The notes beneath the pieces are model-generated. The model saw only the letters and a list, made by a program, of their open reading frames with translations, did not search any database and was not told where the DNA came from. A stretch of DNA of 64,000 nt from JAFDVL01 sp964631865 (GTDB taxonomy: Bacteria > Acidobacteriota > Blastocatellia > RBC074): NCBI GenBank assembly GCA_964631865.1, contig CAZWAK010000018.1, positions 1-64,000 of the forward strand. Direction: 5' to 3'. The position numbers and the translations under genes are program-made. Shown in pieces: positions 35,637 to 43,231 of the stretch. How positions within the stretch are numbered: position 1 is the stretch's first letter; each line of letters starts with the position of its first letter.

Positions 35637-36155
35637 ATGCAAACAGCAACGGTTATGGCAAAAGCCCACACGGCCCTCGAACCCAATTTGTGGCAAGAAT
35701 TTCAGCGCGCCCTGGCTCACCGCCATTTTATCCGCGCGCTGGAATTAGCACGCCAACTGTCGGTGGATGAACAGCGTATTCGTGCGCTCCAACGCGAGGT
35801 AATGCGGCAATTTCTGGCGGAGTATCAGAACTTCGATGGAGCCAACCGACTTCAGGCTGAATATGGCCTGACCGCTGAGGAACTAACGGTCATGATGAAT
35901 GAACTGCTTCAGGACAAAGAGTTGGAAACGCGGACAACATTTTCCTGGCACACAGGCAAGCCGGTCTATTTGAGCGTTGCCACTCAGATTCGCCGCTTCT
36001 TCACGGCCCAACTCGCCAGAGTACGACGACGCAAAATACGCTGGAAAATCAAGGAAGAGTGGCGGCAGTGGGCGGCGAGACTGCGCTCGTGGTTGGATCG
36101 CTTGGCCAATCCCGGACGTGGTCGAAGCTTCCTGCGTAAGGGCTTCGCCGGTTAA
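35637..36155 (+). CDS. Unknown basic protein of the stress island, 172 aa
   Basis: No family recognised. ATG 35637 with GGGAGGAAAG upstream. Residues 15-75 are helical and charged; ANRLQAEYGLTAEELTVMM may be a small helix-turn-helix-like element. The C-terminal third is strongly basic (VRRRKIRWKIKEEWRQW, RGRSFLRK), which would suit nucleic-acid or membrane binding. No signal peptide. It precedes htrA by 118 bp on the same strand and shares a candidate sigma-54 promoter, so a stress-related role is inferred. Confidence 0.75.
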   Translation: MQTATVMAKAHTALEPNLWQEFQRALAHRHFIRALELARQLSVDEQRIRALQREVMRQFLAEYQNFDGANRLQAEYGLTAEELTVMMNELLQDKELETRTTFSWHTGKPVYLSVATQIRRFFTAQLARVRRRKIRWKIKEEWRQWAARLRSWLDRLANPGRGRSFLRKGFAG

Positions 36156-36227
36156 TCCTGCTTTCTGAATTGATCGAGAGGAGTCGTTCATGTCGCGCGA
36201 CGACGCCCGGAAACCATGAAAACGAAC

Positions 36228-36254
36228 GTAACGCGATTTGCCAAATCGCGCTAC
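36228..36254. repeat. GCGATTTGCCAAATCGC palindrome in htrA leader (locus d)
   Basis: Single copy ending ~19 nt before the htrA start and directly followed by CTTTTCTGAGGAGAAAATT ATG. The same arrangement (palindrome, CGTTTTC, AGGAGAAAAT) is found before groEL. Confidence 0.9.
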
Positions 36255-36273
36255 CTTTTCTGAGGAGAAAATT

Positions 36274-37848
36274 ATGGTTACTGCAACGTTTTTTCAACGC
36301 CCCGTCACACGCCAGCACGTGCTGCTCTACGGCGCACTGGGTGTCAGCTTGCTGCTGCTGGGGCTGCTTTCCGGGGCGGCAATGAATGCGCGCGGCTGGT
36401 GGCCGTTCGATAGTGGCGACAAAAACCAGGTACCGATGTATTTGGCTGCTGATCAGCGCGTTAATCAGGCCGTCACGCTCAACGCGGGCTTTTCCGCGGT
36501 CGCCAAAGCCGTCACCCCAGCGGTCGTCACCATCGAGACGCAGGCGCGCACACGCCCGCTGCAACAGATGCCGTATTTCCGCGATCCGTTTTTTGACTTC
36601 TTCCGATGGAATTGGCCCGATCAGTTCGATCAGGAGAATCCGCCACGCCGCACGCCGCGCAATCAGCCGGAGGGACGCGGTCGTCTGACGCCGCGTGGCA
36701 TCGGGTCGGGCGTGATCGTCAGCCCGGATGGCTACATTCTGACCAACCATCACGTCGTCGAAGGCGCGGACAAAGTCGAAGTGTCGCTGAATGACTACCG
36801 TCGCTTCACGGCCAAAGTCGTCGGCAACGATGCGCCGAGCGACATCGCGGTGCTGAAGATTGAGCAAACCGGATTGCCCACCATTCCGCTCGGCGATTCG
36901 GCGCAGGTCGAAGTCGGGGATGTCGTGCTGGCGATTGGCAATCCGCTCGGCATCGGGCAAACCGTCACGATGGGCATTATCAGCGCCAAAGGCCGCTCGA
37001 CGCGCAGTGGCAGCGGCAGCTACGAAGATTTCATTCAAACCGATGCGGCCATCAATCGCGGCAATTCGGGCGGCGCGCTCGTGAATTTGAAAGGCGAATT
37101 GATCGGCGTTCCGTCGCAGATTCTGTCGCAAACCGGCGGCAGCATCGGCATCGGCTTTGCCATTCCGACCGCGATGGCGCGCAACGTTATGGATCAATTG
37201 ATTCGCACGGGCAAAGTCACGCGCGGCAAACTCGGCATCACGATCAGCCAGCTTGCGCCGGATATGGCAGAGCAGTTCGGCTACAAAGGCACGAAGGGCG
37301 CGTTGGTGCAGGAAGTCGAAGCCGGCCAACCGGCGGAACGCGCGGGCGTTAAAGCCGGAGACATCATTACGGAATTTCAAGGGCAACGCATTGACGACGA
37401 TGTGCAGTTGCGTAACCTGGTCGCGCAAACAACGCCGGGGTCTTCGGTCAAATTCAAAGTCTGGCGCGACGGCGCAGAACGCGAATTGACCGCAACGTTG
37501 GCGGCGTTGGAGGCGACGACGGCCAGCAATCGCAGCGGCACTACACCCGATGCCGCAGGCAGTGTACTCGCCGGAGTACAGGTGGAAAATCTCACGCCCG
37601 AAACCACGCGCCGCTTGAACTTGCCCACGACGGCTCGCGGAGTTGTCATCACGTCGCTCGATGCCGACAGCAGTGCGGCTGCCGCCGGATTGCAACGCGG
37701 CGACGTGATCGAAGAGGTCAATCGCCAACCGGTGACCAACGTCAATGAATTCAACGCCGCGCTGCAAAAGGCAGGCAAGAAGAGCGCCTTGCTGCGGGTA
37801 CGTCGCCCGGATGGCGCGCGGTTCATTGTCGTCAAACCGCAGGAATAA
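36274..37848 (+). CDS. htrA: HtrA/DegP-type periplasmic serine protease
   Basis: 524 aa from ATG 36274 (AGGAG). Signal anchor (residues ~18-38), trypsin-like domain with His in LTNHHVVEG, Asp in PSDIAVLKI, and Ser in RGNSGGALV, followed by two PDZ domains (~residues 275-365 and ~430-515). It degrades or refolds damaged envelope proteins. The palindromic repeat forms the 5' leader and a bidirectional terminator hairpin follows. Forms part of the stress island. Confidence 0.95.
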   Translation: MVTATFFQRPVTRQHVLLYGALGVSLLLLGLLSGAAMNARGWWPFDSGDKNQVPMYLAADQRVNQAVTLNAGFSAVAKAVTPAVVTIETQARTRPLQQMPYFRDPFFDFFRWNWPDQFDQENPPRRTPRNQPEGRGRLTPRGIGSGVIVSPDGYILTNHHVVEGADKVEVSLNDYRRFTAKVVGNDAPSDIAVLKIEQTGLPTIPLGDSAQVEVGDVVLAIGNPLGIGQTVTMGIISAKGRSTRSGSGSYEDFIQTDAAINRGNSGGALVNLKGELIGVPSQILSQTGGSIGIGFAIPTAMARNVMDQLIRTGKVTRGKLGITISQLAPDMAEQFGYKGTKGALVQEVEAGQPAERAGVKAGDIITEFQGQRIDDDVQLRNLVAQTTPGSSVKFKVWRDGAERELTATLAALEATTASNRSGTTPDAAGSVLAGVQVENLTPETTRRLNLPTTARGVVITSLDADSSAAAAGLQRGDVIEEVNRQPVTNVNEFNAALQKAGKKSALLRVRRPDGARFIVVKPQE

Positions 37849-37864
37849 CAGGGCAATAAAAATA

Positions 37865-37932
37865 CGTTCAGAGTTCCAGCTTCAGCTTGCGGCAAGCAAA
37901 CAAGCTGAAGCTGGAACTCTGAACGCTTTTTT
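37865..37932. terminator. Bidirectional terminator built from AGAGTTC hairpin, copy 3
   Basis: Perfect 25-bp stem, 37865-37889 with 37901-37925, 11-nt loop, followed by CTTTTTT on the plus strand and by TATTTTTATT when read on the minus strand. Located between convergent htrA and grpE. Same repeat family as 9457 and 32949, here working as an intrinsic terminator. Confidence 0.88.
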
Positions 37933-37943
37933 ATGGGGTGATT

Positions 37944-38462
37944 TTATTTGGCTACACAAACCTGGGCGGGACGCAGCATTTCATCGTTCCAACGATACCC
38001 GCGACGAAGTTCTTCCACGATGACACCTGATTCTTGTCCTGTGCCTTCGACCACGCTGATCGCTTCGTGCTGGGTGGGATCAAATCGTTTTCCCAGACTG
38101 GCAAAGGCCGTCACGCCTTGTGCGGCTAAGAGGTGGGTCAGTCGGCGGTAGATGGCTTGTACCCCTTCGTTGATGGCTTGCGATTCGGGCTGTGCAAAGG
38201 CCAGGGCGCGCTCGAAATCATCCACGACACTCAACAATTCCCCCAGCAATTCGCGCTTGCCCGCTTGCACGGCCTGGCTGCGTTCGCGTTTCGTGCGGCG
38301 GTGGTAGTTCGCAAAGTCGGCCAGGTTGCGGATCGCATTTTCATGCTCGCGTCGGAGTTCTTCGCGCAGTTGCGCGTTCTCCTGCTGCAAGCGCGCGGTT
38401 TCGTCGGCAGACGGATGAGTGGTCTGGGTTCCGTTCGTATGCTCCGCCACAATGCTAGTCAT
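37944..38462 (-). CDS. grpE: Nucleotide exchange factor GrpE
   Basis: 172 aa from ATG 38462 (GAGAGGGG upstream). Long N-terminal coiled coil (residues ~25-85, ARLQQENAQLREELRREHENA, FANYHRRTKRE), then the C-terminal beta domain with GVTAFASLGKRFDPTQHEAIS, the family signature. It releases ADP from DnaK. dnaK and dnaJ are not in the window. Likely cotranscribed behind hsp20 (197-bp gap, no promoter evident). Confidence 0.93.
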   Translation of the reverse strand: MTSIVAEHTNGTQTTHPSADETARLQQENAQLREELRREHENAIRNLADFANYHRRTKRERSQAVQAGKRELLGELLSVVDDFERALAFAQPESQAINEGVQAIYRRLTHLLAAQGVTAFASLGKRFDPTQHEAISVVEGTGQESGVIVEELRRGYRWNDEMLRPAQVCVAK

Positions 38463-38659
38463 ATCGCATCCCCTCTCCGGCACAACGGGAAAAAAAGAAG
38501 GCGCGAGAACCGCTTCCCGCGCCCCTGACTACGTGTGAGCCAACCGTTCCTGCACCTAATGCAAACCCAGCAGACAGACAAACCCTTCCCTAAAAACACG
38601 TCCCTGCTGGGGCGCGGCGCACACCGTAATCAATTTTTATACACGTCTTTGGCCCTCCA

Positions 38660-39115
38660 CTATTTGACTTTGATTTCAATGGCGCGCGGTTGCGTTTCGG
38701 GGCGTTTCGGGAGCGTCAACCGCAGCAAGCCCTGCTCGAAAGTCGCGTTGACCTTGTTCGGATCAATAGTGGATGGCAGCGTGAAACTGCGCGAAAAAGC
38801 ACCGTAGCTGCGCTCGACGCGGTGATAGCCTTCGCGCTTATCTTCGTGTTCCAGCCTGCGTTCCCCGGTCACGGTCAGCAGGTTGTTTTCCAGGTTCACT
38901 TTGATGTCCTGCTGATTCACGCCGGGTATTTCAAAGGTCATTTGAATGGTTTCCGGCGTTTCGTAAATGTCTACCGCCGGGGCCCAGGCCCCAGAGGCAA
39001 TGTCCTCGTTACTGTAGCCGGAGAAGTTGCCACGAAAGAGTTGATTCATACGTTCCTGCAACCCCATTAACTCTTGAAATGGGTCTACACGTTTTAGCGA
39101 AGTTCCGAATGCCAT
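38660..39115 (-). CDS. Small heat shock protein, Hsp20/alpha-crystallin family
   Basis: 151 aa, ATG 39115 with AAAGGAG. N-terminal DPFQELMGLQERMNQLF, alpha-crystallin domain from WAPAVDIYETPE to ~residue 140 including FEIPGV, YGAFSRSFTLP, and the C-terminal anchoring IEIKVK (I-x-I-x-V) that docks in oligomers. An ATP-independent holdase. Transcribed divergently from groES, with a sigma-54-like site on its own strand. Confidence 0.95.
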   Translation of the reverse strand: MAFGTSLKRVDPFQELMGLQERMNQLFRGNFSGYSNEDIASGAWAPAVDIYETPETIQMTFEIPGVNQQDIKVNLENNLLTVTGERRLEHEDKREGYHRVERSYGAFSRSFTLPSTIDPNKVNATFEQGLLRLTLPKRPETQPRAIEIKVK

Positions 39116-39178
39116 AACAAATCTCCTTTGCGAAAAGTATTTGCCTCCCTGACGGAGGAACAAACCACCCAAATCATG

Positions 39179-39194
39179 TTCAAGTGTCGTGCCA
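39179..39194 (-). promoter_or_regulatory. Sigma-54-like promoter for hsp20(-grpE)
   Basis: Read on the minus strand: TGGCACGACACTTGAA. It matches TGGCACG-N4-TTG fully, with GA instead of GC at -12. It ends 64 bp before the hsp20 ATG. Confidence 0.5.
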
Positions 39195-39457
39195 AAGTGC
39201 TGTGAAGCGCGCCGAACAGCGTGGCCAGCGCGTTTACTGTGGGAAAACCTGCATCGGGCGGCGGCGGAGCAGGCCATGACAAGGATTCGGCAGGAACGGG
39301 CAAGGCTTTGTCTGTGGCAAGTTGGCAAAACCTGCCTGACCAACTTGTCATCGCCCCAAACTGTGAGGCAGGTTTGCACAGGGCGATTGTTCCAGCTTGC
39401 CACACTGTTCGGCCCTCCTGCACCACGAACTGCGCCGAAATCCAGCCCTGCGTGTTG

Positions 39458-39473
39458 TGGCACAGCATTCGCA
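39458..39473 (+). promoter_or_regulatory. Sigma-54-like promoter for groES-groEL
   Basis: TGGCACAGCATTCGCA: GG-N10-GC spacing exact, complete TGGCAC at -24, and TCGCA for TTGCA at -12. It begins 101 bp before the groES ATG. Confidence 0.5.
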
Positions 39474-39558
39474 AATTTCCCTGACCTGAAGCAACAGCTT
39501 CAGCCGCGCTCATTCGAGGCGCATTAATACTTCATCACGATAAAGGAGCTTATCAGGT

Positions 39559-39879
39559 ATGACACAACTCAGACCGTTGCATGACCGCGTAGTCATTCGG
39601 CGCATTGAGGAACAGGATCAGAAAATTGGCGGCCTTTATATTCCCGACACGGCAAAAGAAAAGCCGCTGCAAGGCGAGGTCGTTGCCGTGGGTGATGGCC
39701 GCGTGCTGGAAAATGGACAGCGTCAATCGCTTGATCTCAAGGTCGGGGATCGCGTGCTGTTTGGCAAATACTCCGGCACCGAGATCAAACTGAACGACGA
39801 AGAACTGTTGATTTTGCGCGAGAGCGATGTGCTCGGCGTGGTCGAAGGAACAGAGAAGAAATTGTCTGCGCGCGCCTAA
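39559..39879 (+). CDS. groES: Co-chaperonin GroES
   Basis: 106 aa. LRPLHDRVVIRRIEEQDQKI, mobile loop GGLYIPDTAKEKP, GEVVAVGDGRV, GDRVLFGKYSGTEIKL and EELLILRESDVLGVV are all standard, with a short extra tail (GTEKKLSARA). It caps the GroEL ring. AAAGGAG lies 11 bases before the ATG. Separated from groEL by the 37-bp tandem palindrome array and the scaffold gap. Confidence 0.96.
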   Translation: MTQLRPLHDRVVIRRIEEQDQKIGGLYIPDTAKEKPLQGEVVAVGDGRVLENGQRQSLDLKVGDRVLFGKYSGTEIKLNDEELLILRESDVLGVVEGTEKKLSARA

Positions 39880-39885
39880 AGCCGC

Positions 39886-40130
39886 GTAACGCGATTTGCC
39901 AAATCGCGCCACGTTTTCTGGTGTAACGCGATTTGCCAAANNNNNNNNNNNNNNNNNNNNNNNNNNNNNNNNNNNNNNNNNNNNNNNNNNNNNNNNNNNN
40001 NNNNNNNNNNNNNNNNNNNNNNNNNNNNNNNNNNNNNNNNAAATCGCGCCACGTTTTCTGGTGTAACGCGATTTGCCAAATCGCGCCACGTTTTCTGGTG
40101 TAACGCGATTTGCCAAATCGCGCCACGTTT
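39886..40130. repeat. 37-bp tandem array of the palindromic repeat (locus e)
   Basis: Unit of 37 bp: GTAACGCGATTTGCCAAATC then GCGCCACGTTTTCTGGT. Units begin at 39886 and 39923, then after the gap at 40063 and 40100. The last unit runs into the groEL ribosome site. The copies seen are identical. The distance across the gap (140 bp) is not a multiple of 37, so the gap length is arbitrary and the true copy number is unknown. Confidence 0.95.
39941..40040. other. Assembly gap (100 N)
   Basis: A run of exactly 100 N inside the tandem array; a scaffolding placeholder caused by the repeat rather than real sequence. Confidence 0.98.
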
Positions 40131-40148
40131 TCAAAGGAGAAAATCAGT

Positions 40149-41768
40149 ATGGCAAAACAGGTAATTCTGGGAGAACAATCGCGTCAGGCCATTCTGGCGG
40201 GCGTGAACACATTGGCTGATGCGGTCAAAGTCACGCTCGGCCCCAAAGGACGCAACGTTGTCATTGATAAAAAATTCGGCTCGCCCGTGATTACGAAGGA
40301 CGGCGTGACCGTCGCCAAAGAGATTGAACTACAGGACAAGCTGGGCAATACGGGTGCGCAAATGGTACGTGAAGTCGCGTCCAAGACAAACGATGTCGCG
40401 GGCGACGGCACCACGACCGCAACCGTGCTCGCACAAGCGATTTTCCGCGAAGGGTTGCGACTCATCGCGGCTGGGGCCAACCCCATGTCGTTGAAGCGTG
40501 GGATTGATCGCGCCACAACGGCGGTGGTAGACGAATTGAAAAACATCGCCAAGCCCGTCAAAGGCGATGCCATTGCACAGGTCGGGACGATTTCGGCCAA
40601 TGGCGACCGTACTATCGGCGATTTGATTGCCGAAGCGATGGCCAAAGTGGGCAAGGACGGCGTCATCACGGTCGAAGAATCAAAGACCATGCATACGGAA
40701 CTCGAAATCGTCGAAGGGATGCAGTTTGATCGCGGCTATGTCTCGCCCTACTTCGTCACCGACCCTGAACGGATGGAATGCGTGCTGGAAGATTGTCTGG
40801 TGCTGACGCACGAGAAAAAGATCAGCACGATGAAAGACCTGCTGCCGTTGCTCGAACAGGTGGCCAAGCTCGGCAAACCGCTGCTGGTGATTGCCGAAGA
40901 AGTCGAGGGCGAAGCGTTGGCCACGCTCGTTGTCAACAAGCTGCGCGGCACGTTGCAGGTGTGTGCGGTGAAAGCTCCGGCCTTTGGTGATCGTCGCAAA
41001 GCGATGCTCCAGGACATTGCGATCCTGACCGGCGGCAAGGCCATCACCGAAGACCTTGGCATGAAGCTCGACAATCTGAAACTCGAAGATTTGGGTCGTG
41101 CCAAACGGGTCGTCGTGGACAAGGACAACACCACGATTGTCGAAGGCGCAGGCAAGAAGGCCGAGATCATGGGGCGCGTCAACACGATCCGCAAACAGAT
41201 TGAAGAAACGACCAGCGATTACGACCGCGAGAAACTGCAAGAGCGGTTGGCCAAGCTCGCCGGCGGCGTGGCCGTCATCAAAGTCGGCGCGGCGACTGAG
41301 ACCGAACTCAAAGAAAAGAAAGCCCGCGTCGAAGACGCCATGCACGCCACCAAAGCCGCCGTCGAAGAAGGCATCGTGCCCGGCGGCGGCGTCTCCTTCA
41401 TTCGTGCGCAAAAGGCGATTCAGGCACTGAAATTTGAGGACGAAGACGAGCAGTCCGGTGCGAACATCGTCAAGCGCGCGTTGGAAGAACCGTTGCGGAT
41501 GATTGCCGTGAACGCCGGTCACGAAGGCTCCATCGTGATCGAAAAAGTGCGGGCGAATCATCAGGTCAGCTATGGCTTCAATGCCGCCACCGAAGAATAT
41601 CAAGACCTGTATCAGGCGGGCGTCATTGATCCGGTGAAGGTGTCGCGCACGGCCCTGCAAAATGCGACGTCGGTGGCCGGGCTGATGTTGACGACGGAAG
41701 CGGTGGTGTCGGAGTTGCCGGAGAAGAAAGCGGCTTCGGCTCCGCATCCGCCGGAGATGGATTACTAA
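40149..41768 (+). CDS. groEL: Chaperonin GroEL
   Basis: 539 aa, ATG 40149 with AAAGGAG. Complete Hsp60: TLGPKGRNVVIDKKFGSP, VAGDGTTTATVLAQ, apical-domain VEGMQFDRGYVSPYF, and AVEEGIVPGGGVSFIRA. The usual Gly-Gly-Met-rich C-terminal tail is replaced by SAPHPPEMDY, so the flexible cavity tail differs. The leader consists of the palindromic repeat directly before the SD, the same layout as htrA. Confidence 0.97.
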   Translation: MAKQVILGEQSRQAILAGVNTLADAVKVTLGPKGRNVVIDKKFGSPVITKDGVTVAKEIELQDKLGNTGAQMVREVASKTNDVAGDGTTTATVLAQAIFREGLRLIAAGANPMSLKRGIDRATTAVVDELKNIAKPVKGDAIAQVGTISANGDRTIGDLIAEAMAKVGKDGVITVEESKTMHTELEIVEGMQFDRGYVSPYFVTDPERMECVLEDCLVLTHEKKISTMKDLLPLLEQVAKLGKPLLVIAEEVEGEALATLVVNKLRGTLQVCAVKAPAFGDRRKAMLQDIAILTGGKAITEDLGMKLDNLKLEDLGRAKRVVVDKDNTTIVEGAGKKAEIMGRVNTIRKQIEETTSDYDREKLQERLAKLAGGVAVIKVGAATETELKEKKARVEDAMHATKAAVEEGIVPGGGVSFIRAQKAIQALKFEDEDEQSGANIVKRALEEPLRMIAVNAGHEGSIVIEKVRANHQVSYGFNAATEEYQDLYQAGVIDPVKVSRTALQNATSVAGLMLTTEAVVSELPEKKAASAPHPPEMDY

Positions 41769-41777
41769 AAACTGAAG

Positions 41778-41843
41778 GTAGCGCGATTTGCTAAATCGCC
41801 GTGTTTTGCCGAGAGACGCGCGCGATTTGGCAAATCGCAACAC
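41778..41843. repeat. GCGATTTGCTAAATCGC palindrome, inverted pair (locus f)
   Basis: Copies at 41778-41803 and 41821-41843 between the convergent groEL and NtrC-type regulator stops. Slightly diverged central bases. Probably forms a transcript hairpin between the two convergent messages. Confidence 0.88.
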
Positions 41844-41845
41844 AG

Positions 41846-43231
41846 TCAATCGGCGCTGCTTGTTGGCAGTTTGTATCTCTCCAATTTGCGATACAGCGTG
41901 CGGCGGTCAATGCCGAGAATTTCCGCTGCACGCATGTGATTGCCTTGCGTTTCTTCCAAAATTCGCAGGATGTGTCGCCGCTCGACCTCCTCCAGCATCC
42001 GGCCTTCGCCCACCGGTTCTACTGCGCCTTTGCTGCTGACCATGCCGCTCAAATGCAGCGGCAAATCCGCAATCGTCAACGTCGGCCCCAGGCCAATCGC
42101 CATTGCATATTCGACCGCGTTCTGCAATTCGCGCACATTCCCCGGCCAGTCGTACCCGATCAACAAACGCAACGCTTCGTTGGAAAAATGGCGCGGCTCC
42201 TGCTTGTTTTCAGCAGCGGCGCGTTGCAGGAAATGGTCAATCAGCAGCGGGATGTCTTCGCGCCGGTCGCGCAATTCGGGCAGATAAATGCCCACGACAT
42301 TGAGCCGATAATACAGGTCTTCGCGGAACTCGCCCCGCTTCACCGCTTCTGCAATGTTCTGATTCGTGGCCGCGATGATGCGCACATCTACTTCAATGTT
42401 TTCGCGCGCCCCCACACGACGAACAACGCGCTCCTGCAACGCACGCAGCAACTTGGTTTGCAGTTCGGGCTTGAGCGATTGCACTTCATCCAAGAACAAC
42501 GTGCCGCCGTGCGCCGTCTCGAACAATCCTTTTTTCGTTTCGCCTGCGCCCGTGAACGCACCTTTCTGATGCCCGAACAATTCCGACTCGACCAAATCAT
42601 CAGGCAGCGCGCCGCAGTTAATGTCTACGAGCGGTTTCTGTGCGCGTGGGCTGTTGTAATGAATCGCCCGCGCGACCAATTCTTTGCCTGTGCCGGTGCG
42701 GCCTTGAATCAGGATGGTTGTGTTGGTTGGAGCCACACGCTCGATGATGGAATAAACGCGCTGCATCGCGGCAGATTTGCCGATGATCCGGCTGAACTGA
42801 TAGCGGTCGCGCACCTGCGATTCAAGCTGCGTGACGCGCGTGCGCAGGGTGCGACGTTCGAGCGCGCGTTCGATGCTCATCTGCGAGTCGGCCAATTGCA
42901 GCGGCTTGCTCAAGTAATCTTCCGCGCCGCGCCGCATCGCTTCGACCGCCGAATCAATCGAGCTGAACGCCGTCATCATAATTACAATGGTCGCGGGATA
43001 GCGCGTCTTCACTTCGGCGAGCAACGCCAGTCCGTCCAAATCCGGCATGTGAATGTCGGTCAGCACAACATCCGGCGGCGCGTCATCCAACAACGCCAGC
43101 GCCCCACGCCCATCGCTGGCCGTTGTCACGTCGTAGCCCACGCGACCGAGAAAGCGCGCGAGGGTATCGCGCAGATGCGCGTCATCTTCCACAATCAACA
43201 CCTGATATTTTTTGTTCGTCGTCTCGTTCAT
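41846..43231 (-). CDS. NtrC-family sigma-54-dependent response regulator
   Basis: 461 aa: REC domain (VEDDAHLRD, phosphoacceptor in VVLTDIHMPD, Lys in YLSKPL), AAA+ domain with Walker A GRTGTGKE, sigma-54-contacting loop GAFTGA intact, Walker B GGTLFLDEV, arginine finger region in LYYRLNV, then a Fis-type HTH at the C-terminus (MRAAEILGIDRRTLYRKL). It remodels sigma-54 polymerase at -24/-12 promoters. Overlaps its kinase gene by ATGA. Adjacent sigma-54-like sites make the chaperone genes plausible targets. Confidence 0.95.
   Translation of the reverse strand: MNETTNKKYQVLIVEDDAHLRDTLARFLGRVGYDVTTASDGRGALALLDDAPPDVVLTDIHMPDLDGLALLAEVKTRYPATIVIMMTAFSSIDSAVEAMRRGAEDYLSKPLQLADSQMSIERALERRTLRTRVTQLESQVRDRYQFSRIIGKSAAMQRVYSIIERVAPTNTTILIQGRTGTGKELVARAIHYNSPRAQKPLVDINCGALPDDLVESELFGHQKGAFTGAGETKKGLFETAHGGTLFLDEVQSLKPELQTKLLRALQERVVRRVGARENIEVDVRIIAATNQNIAEAVKRGEFREDLYYRLNVVGIYLPELRDRREDIPLLIDHFLQRAAAENKQEPRHFSNEALRLLIGYDWPGNVRELQNAVEYAMAIGLGPTLTIADLPLHLSGMVSSKGAVEPVGEGRMLEEVERRHILRILEETQGNHMRAAEILGIDRRTLYRKLERYKLPTSSAD

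Larger units (their letters stand above)
39116..39558. other. 443-bp divergent control region hsp20-groES
   Basis: No convincing gene. Holds two divergent sigma-54-like sites (39179-39194 minus, 39458-39473 plus) and between them AAACCTGC words at ~39245 and ~39328 plus the inverted form GCAGGTTT at ~39369. The arms 39325-39340 and 39363-39377 are near-complementary, as are CAAGTTGG/CCAACTTG (39318-39347). They are candidate activator-binding sites. No CIRCE element. Confidence 0.6.

Noticed and set aside
38663..39463. Longer 267-aa start for hsp20
   Set aside because: ATG 39115 has AAAGGAG and gives normal Hsp20 length; the extension covers the promoter region.
39094..39527. Open frames on both strands between hsp20 and groES
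   Set aside because: No SD, no family resemblance, they overlap each other and hsp20, and the region carries promoter-like elements.
39116..39558. CIRCE (HrcA) or sigma-32 control of groES/hsp20
   Set aside because: No TTAGCACTC dyad found. CTTGAA at ~39180 (minus) is part of the sigma-54-like site and no CCCCAT-like -10 follows at the right distance.
39886..40130. CRISPR array
   Set aside because: The repeat units are directly joined; there are no unique spacers and no cas genes.
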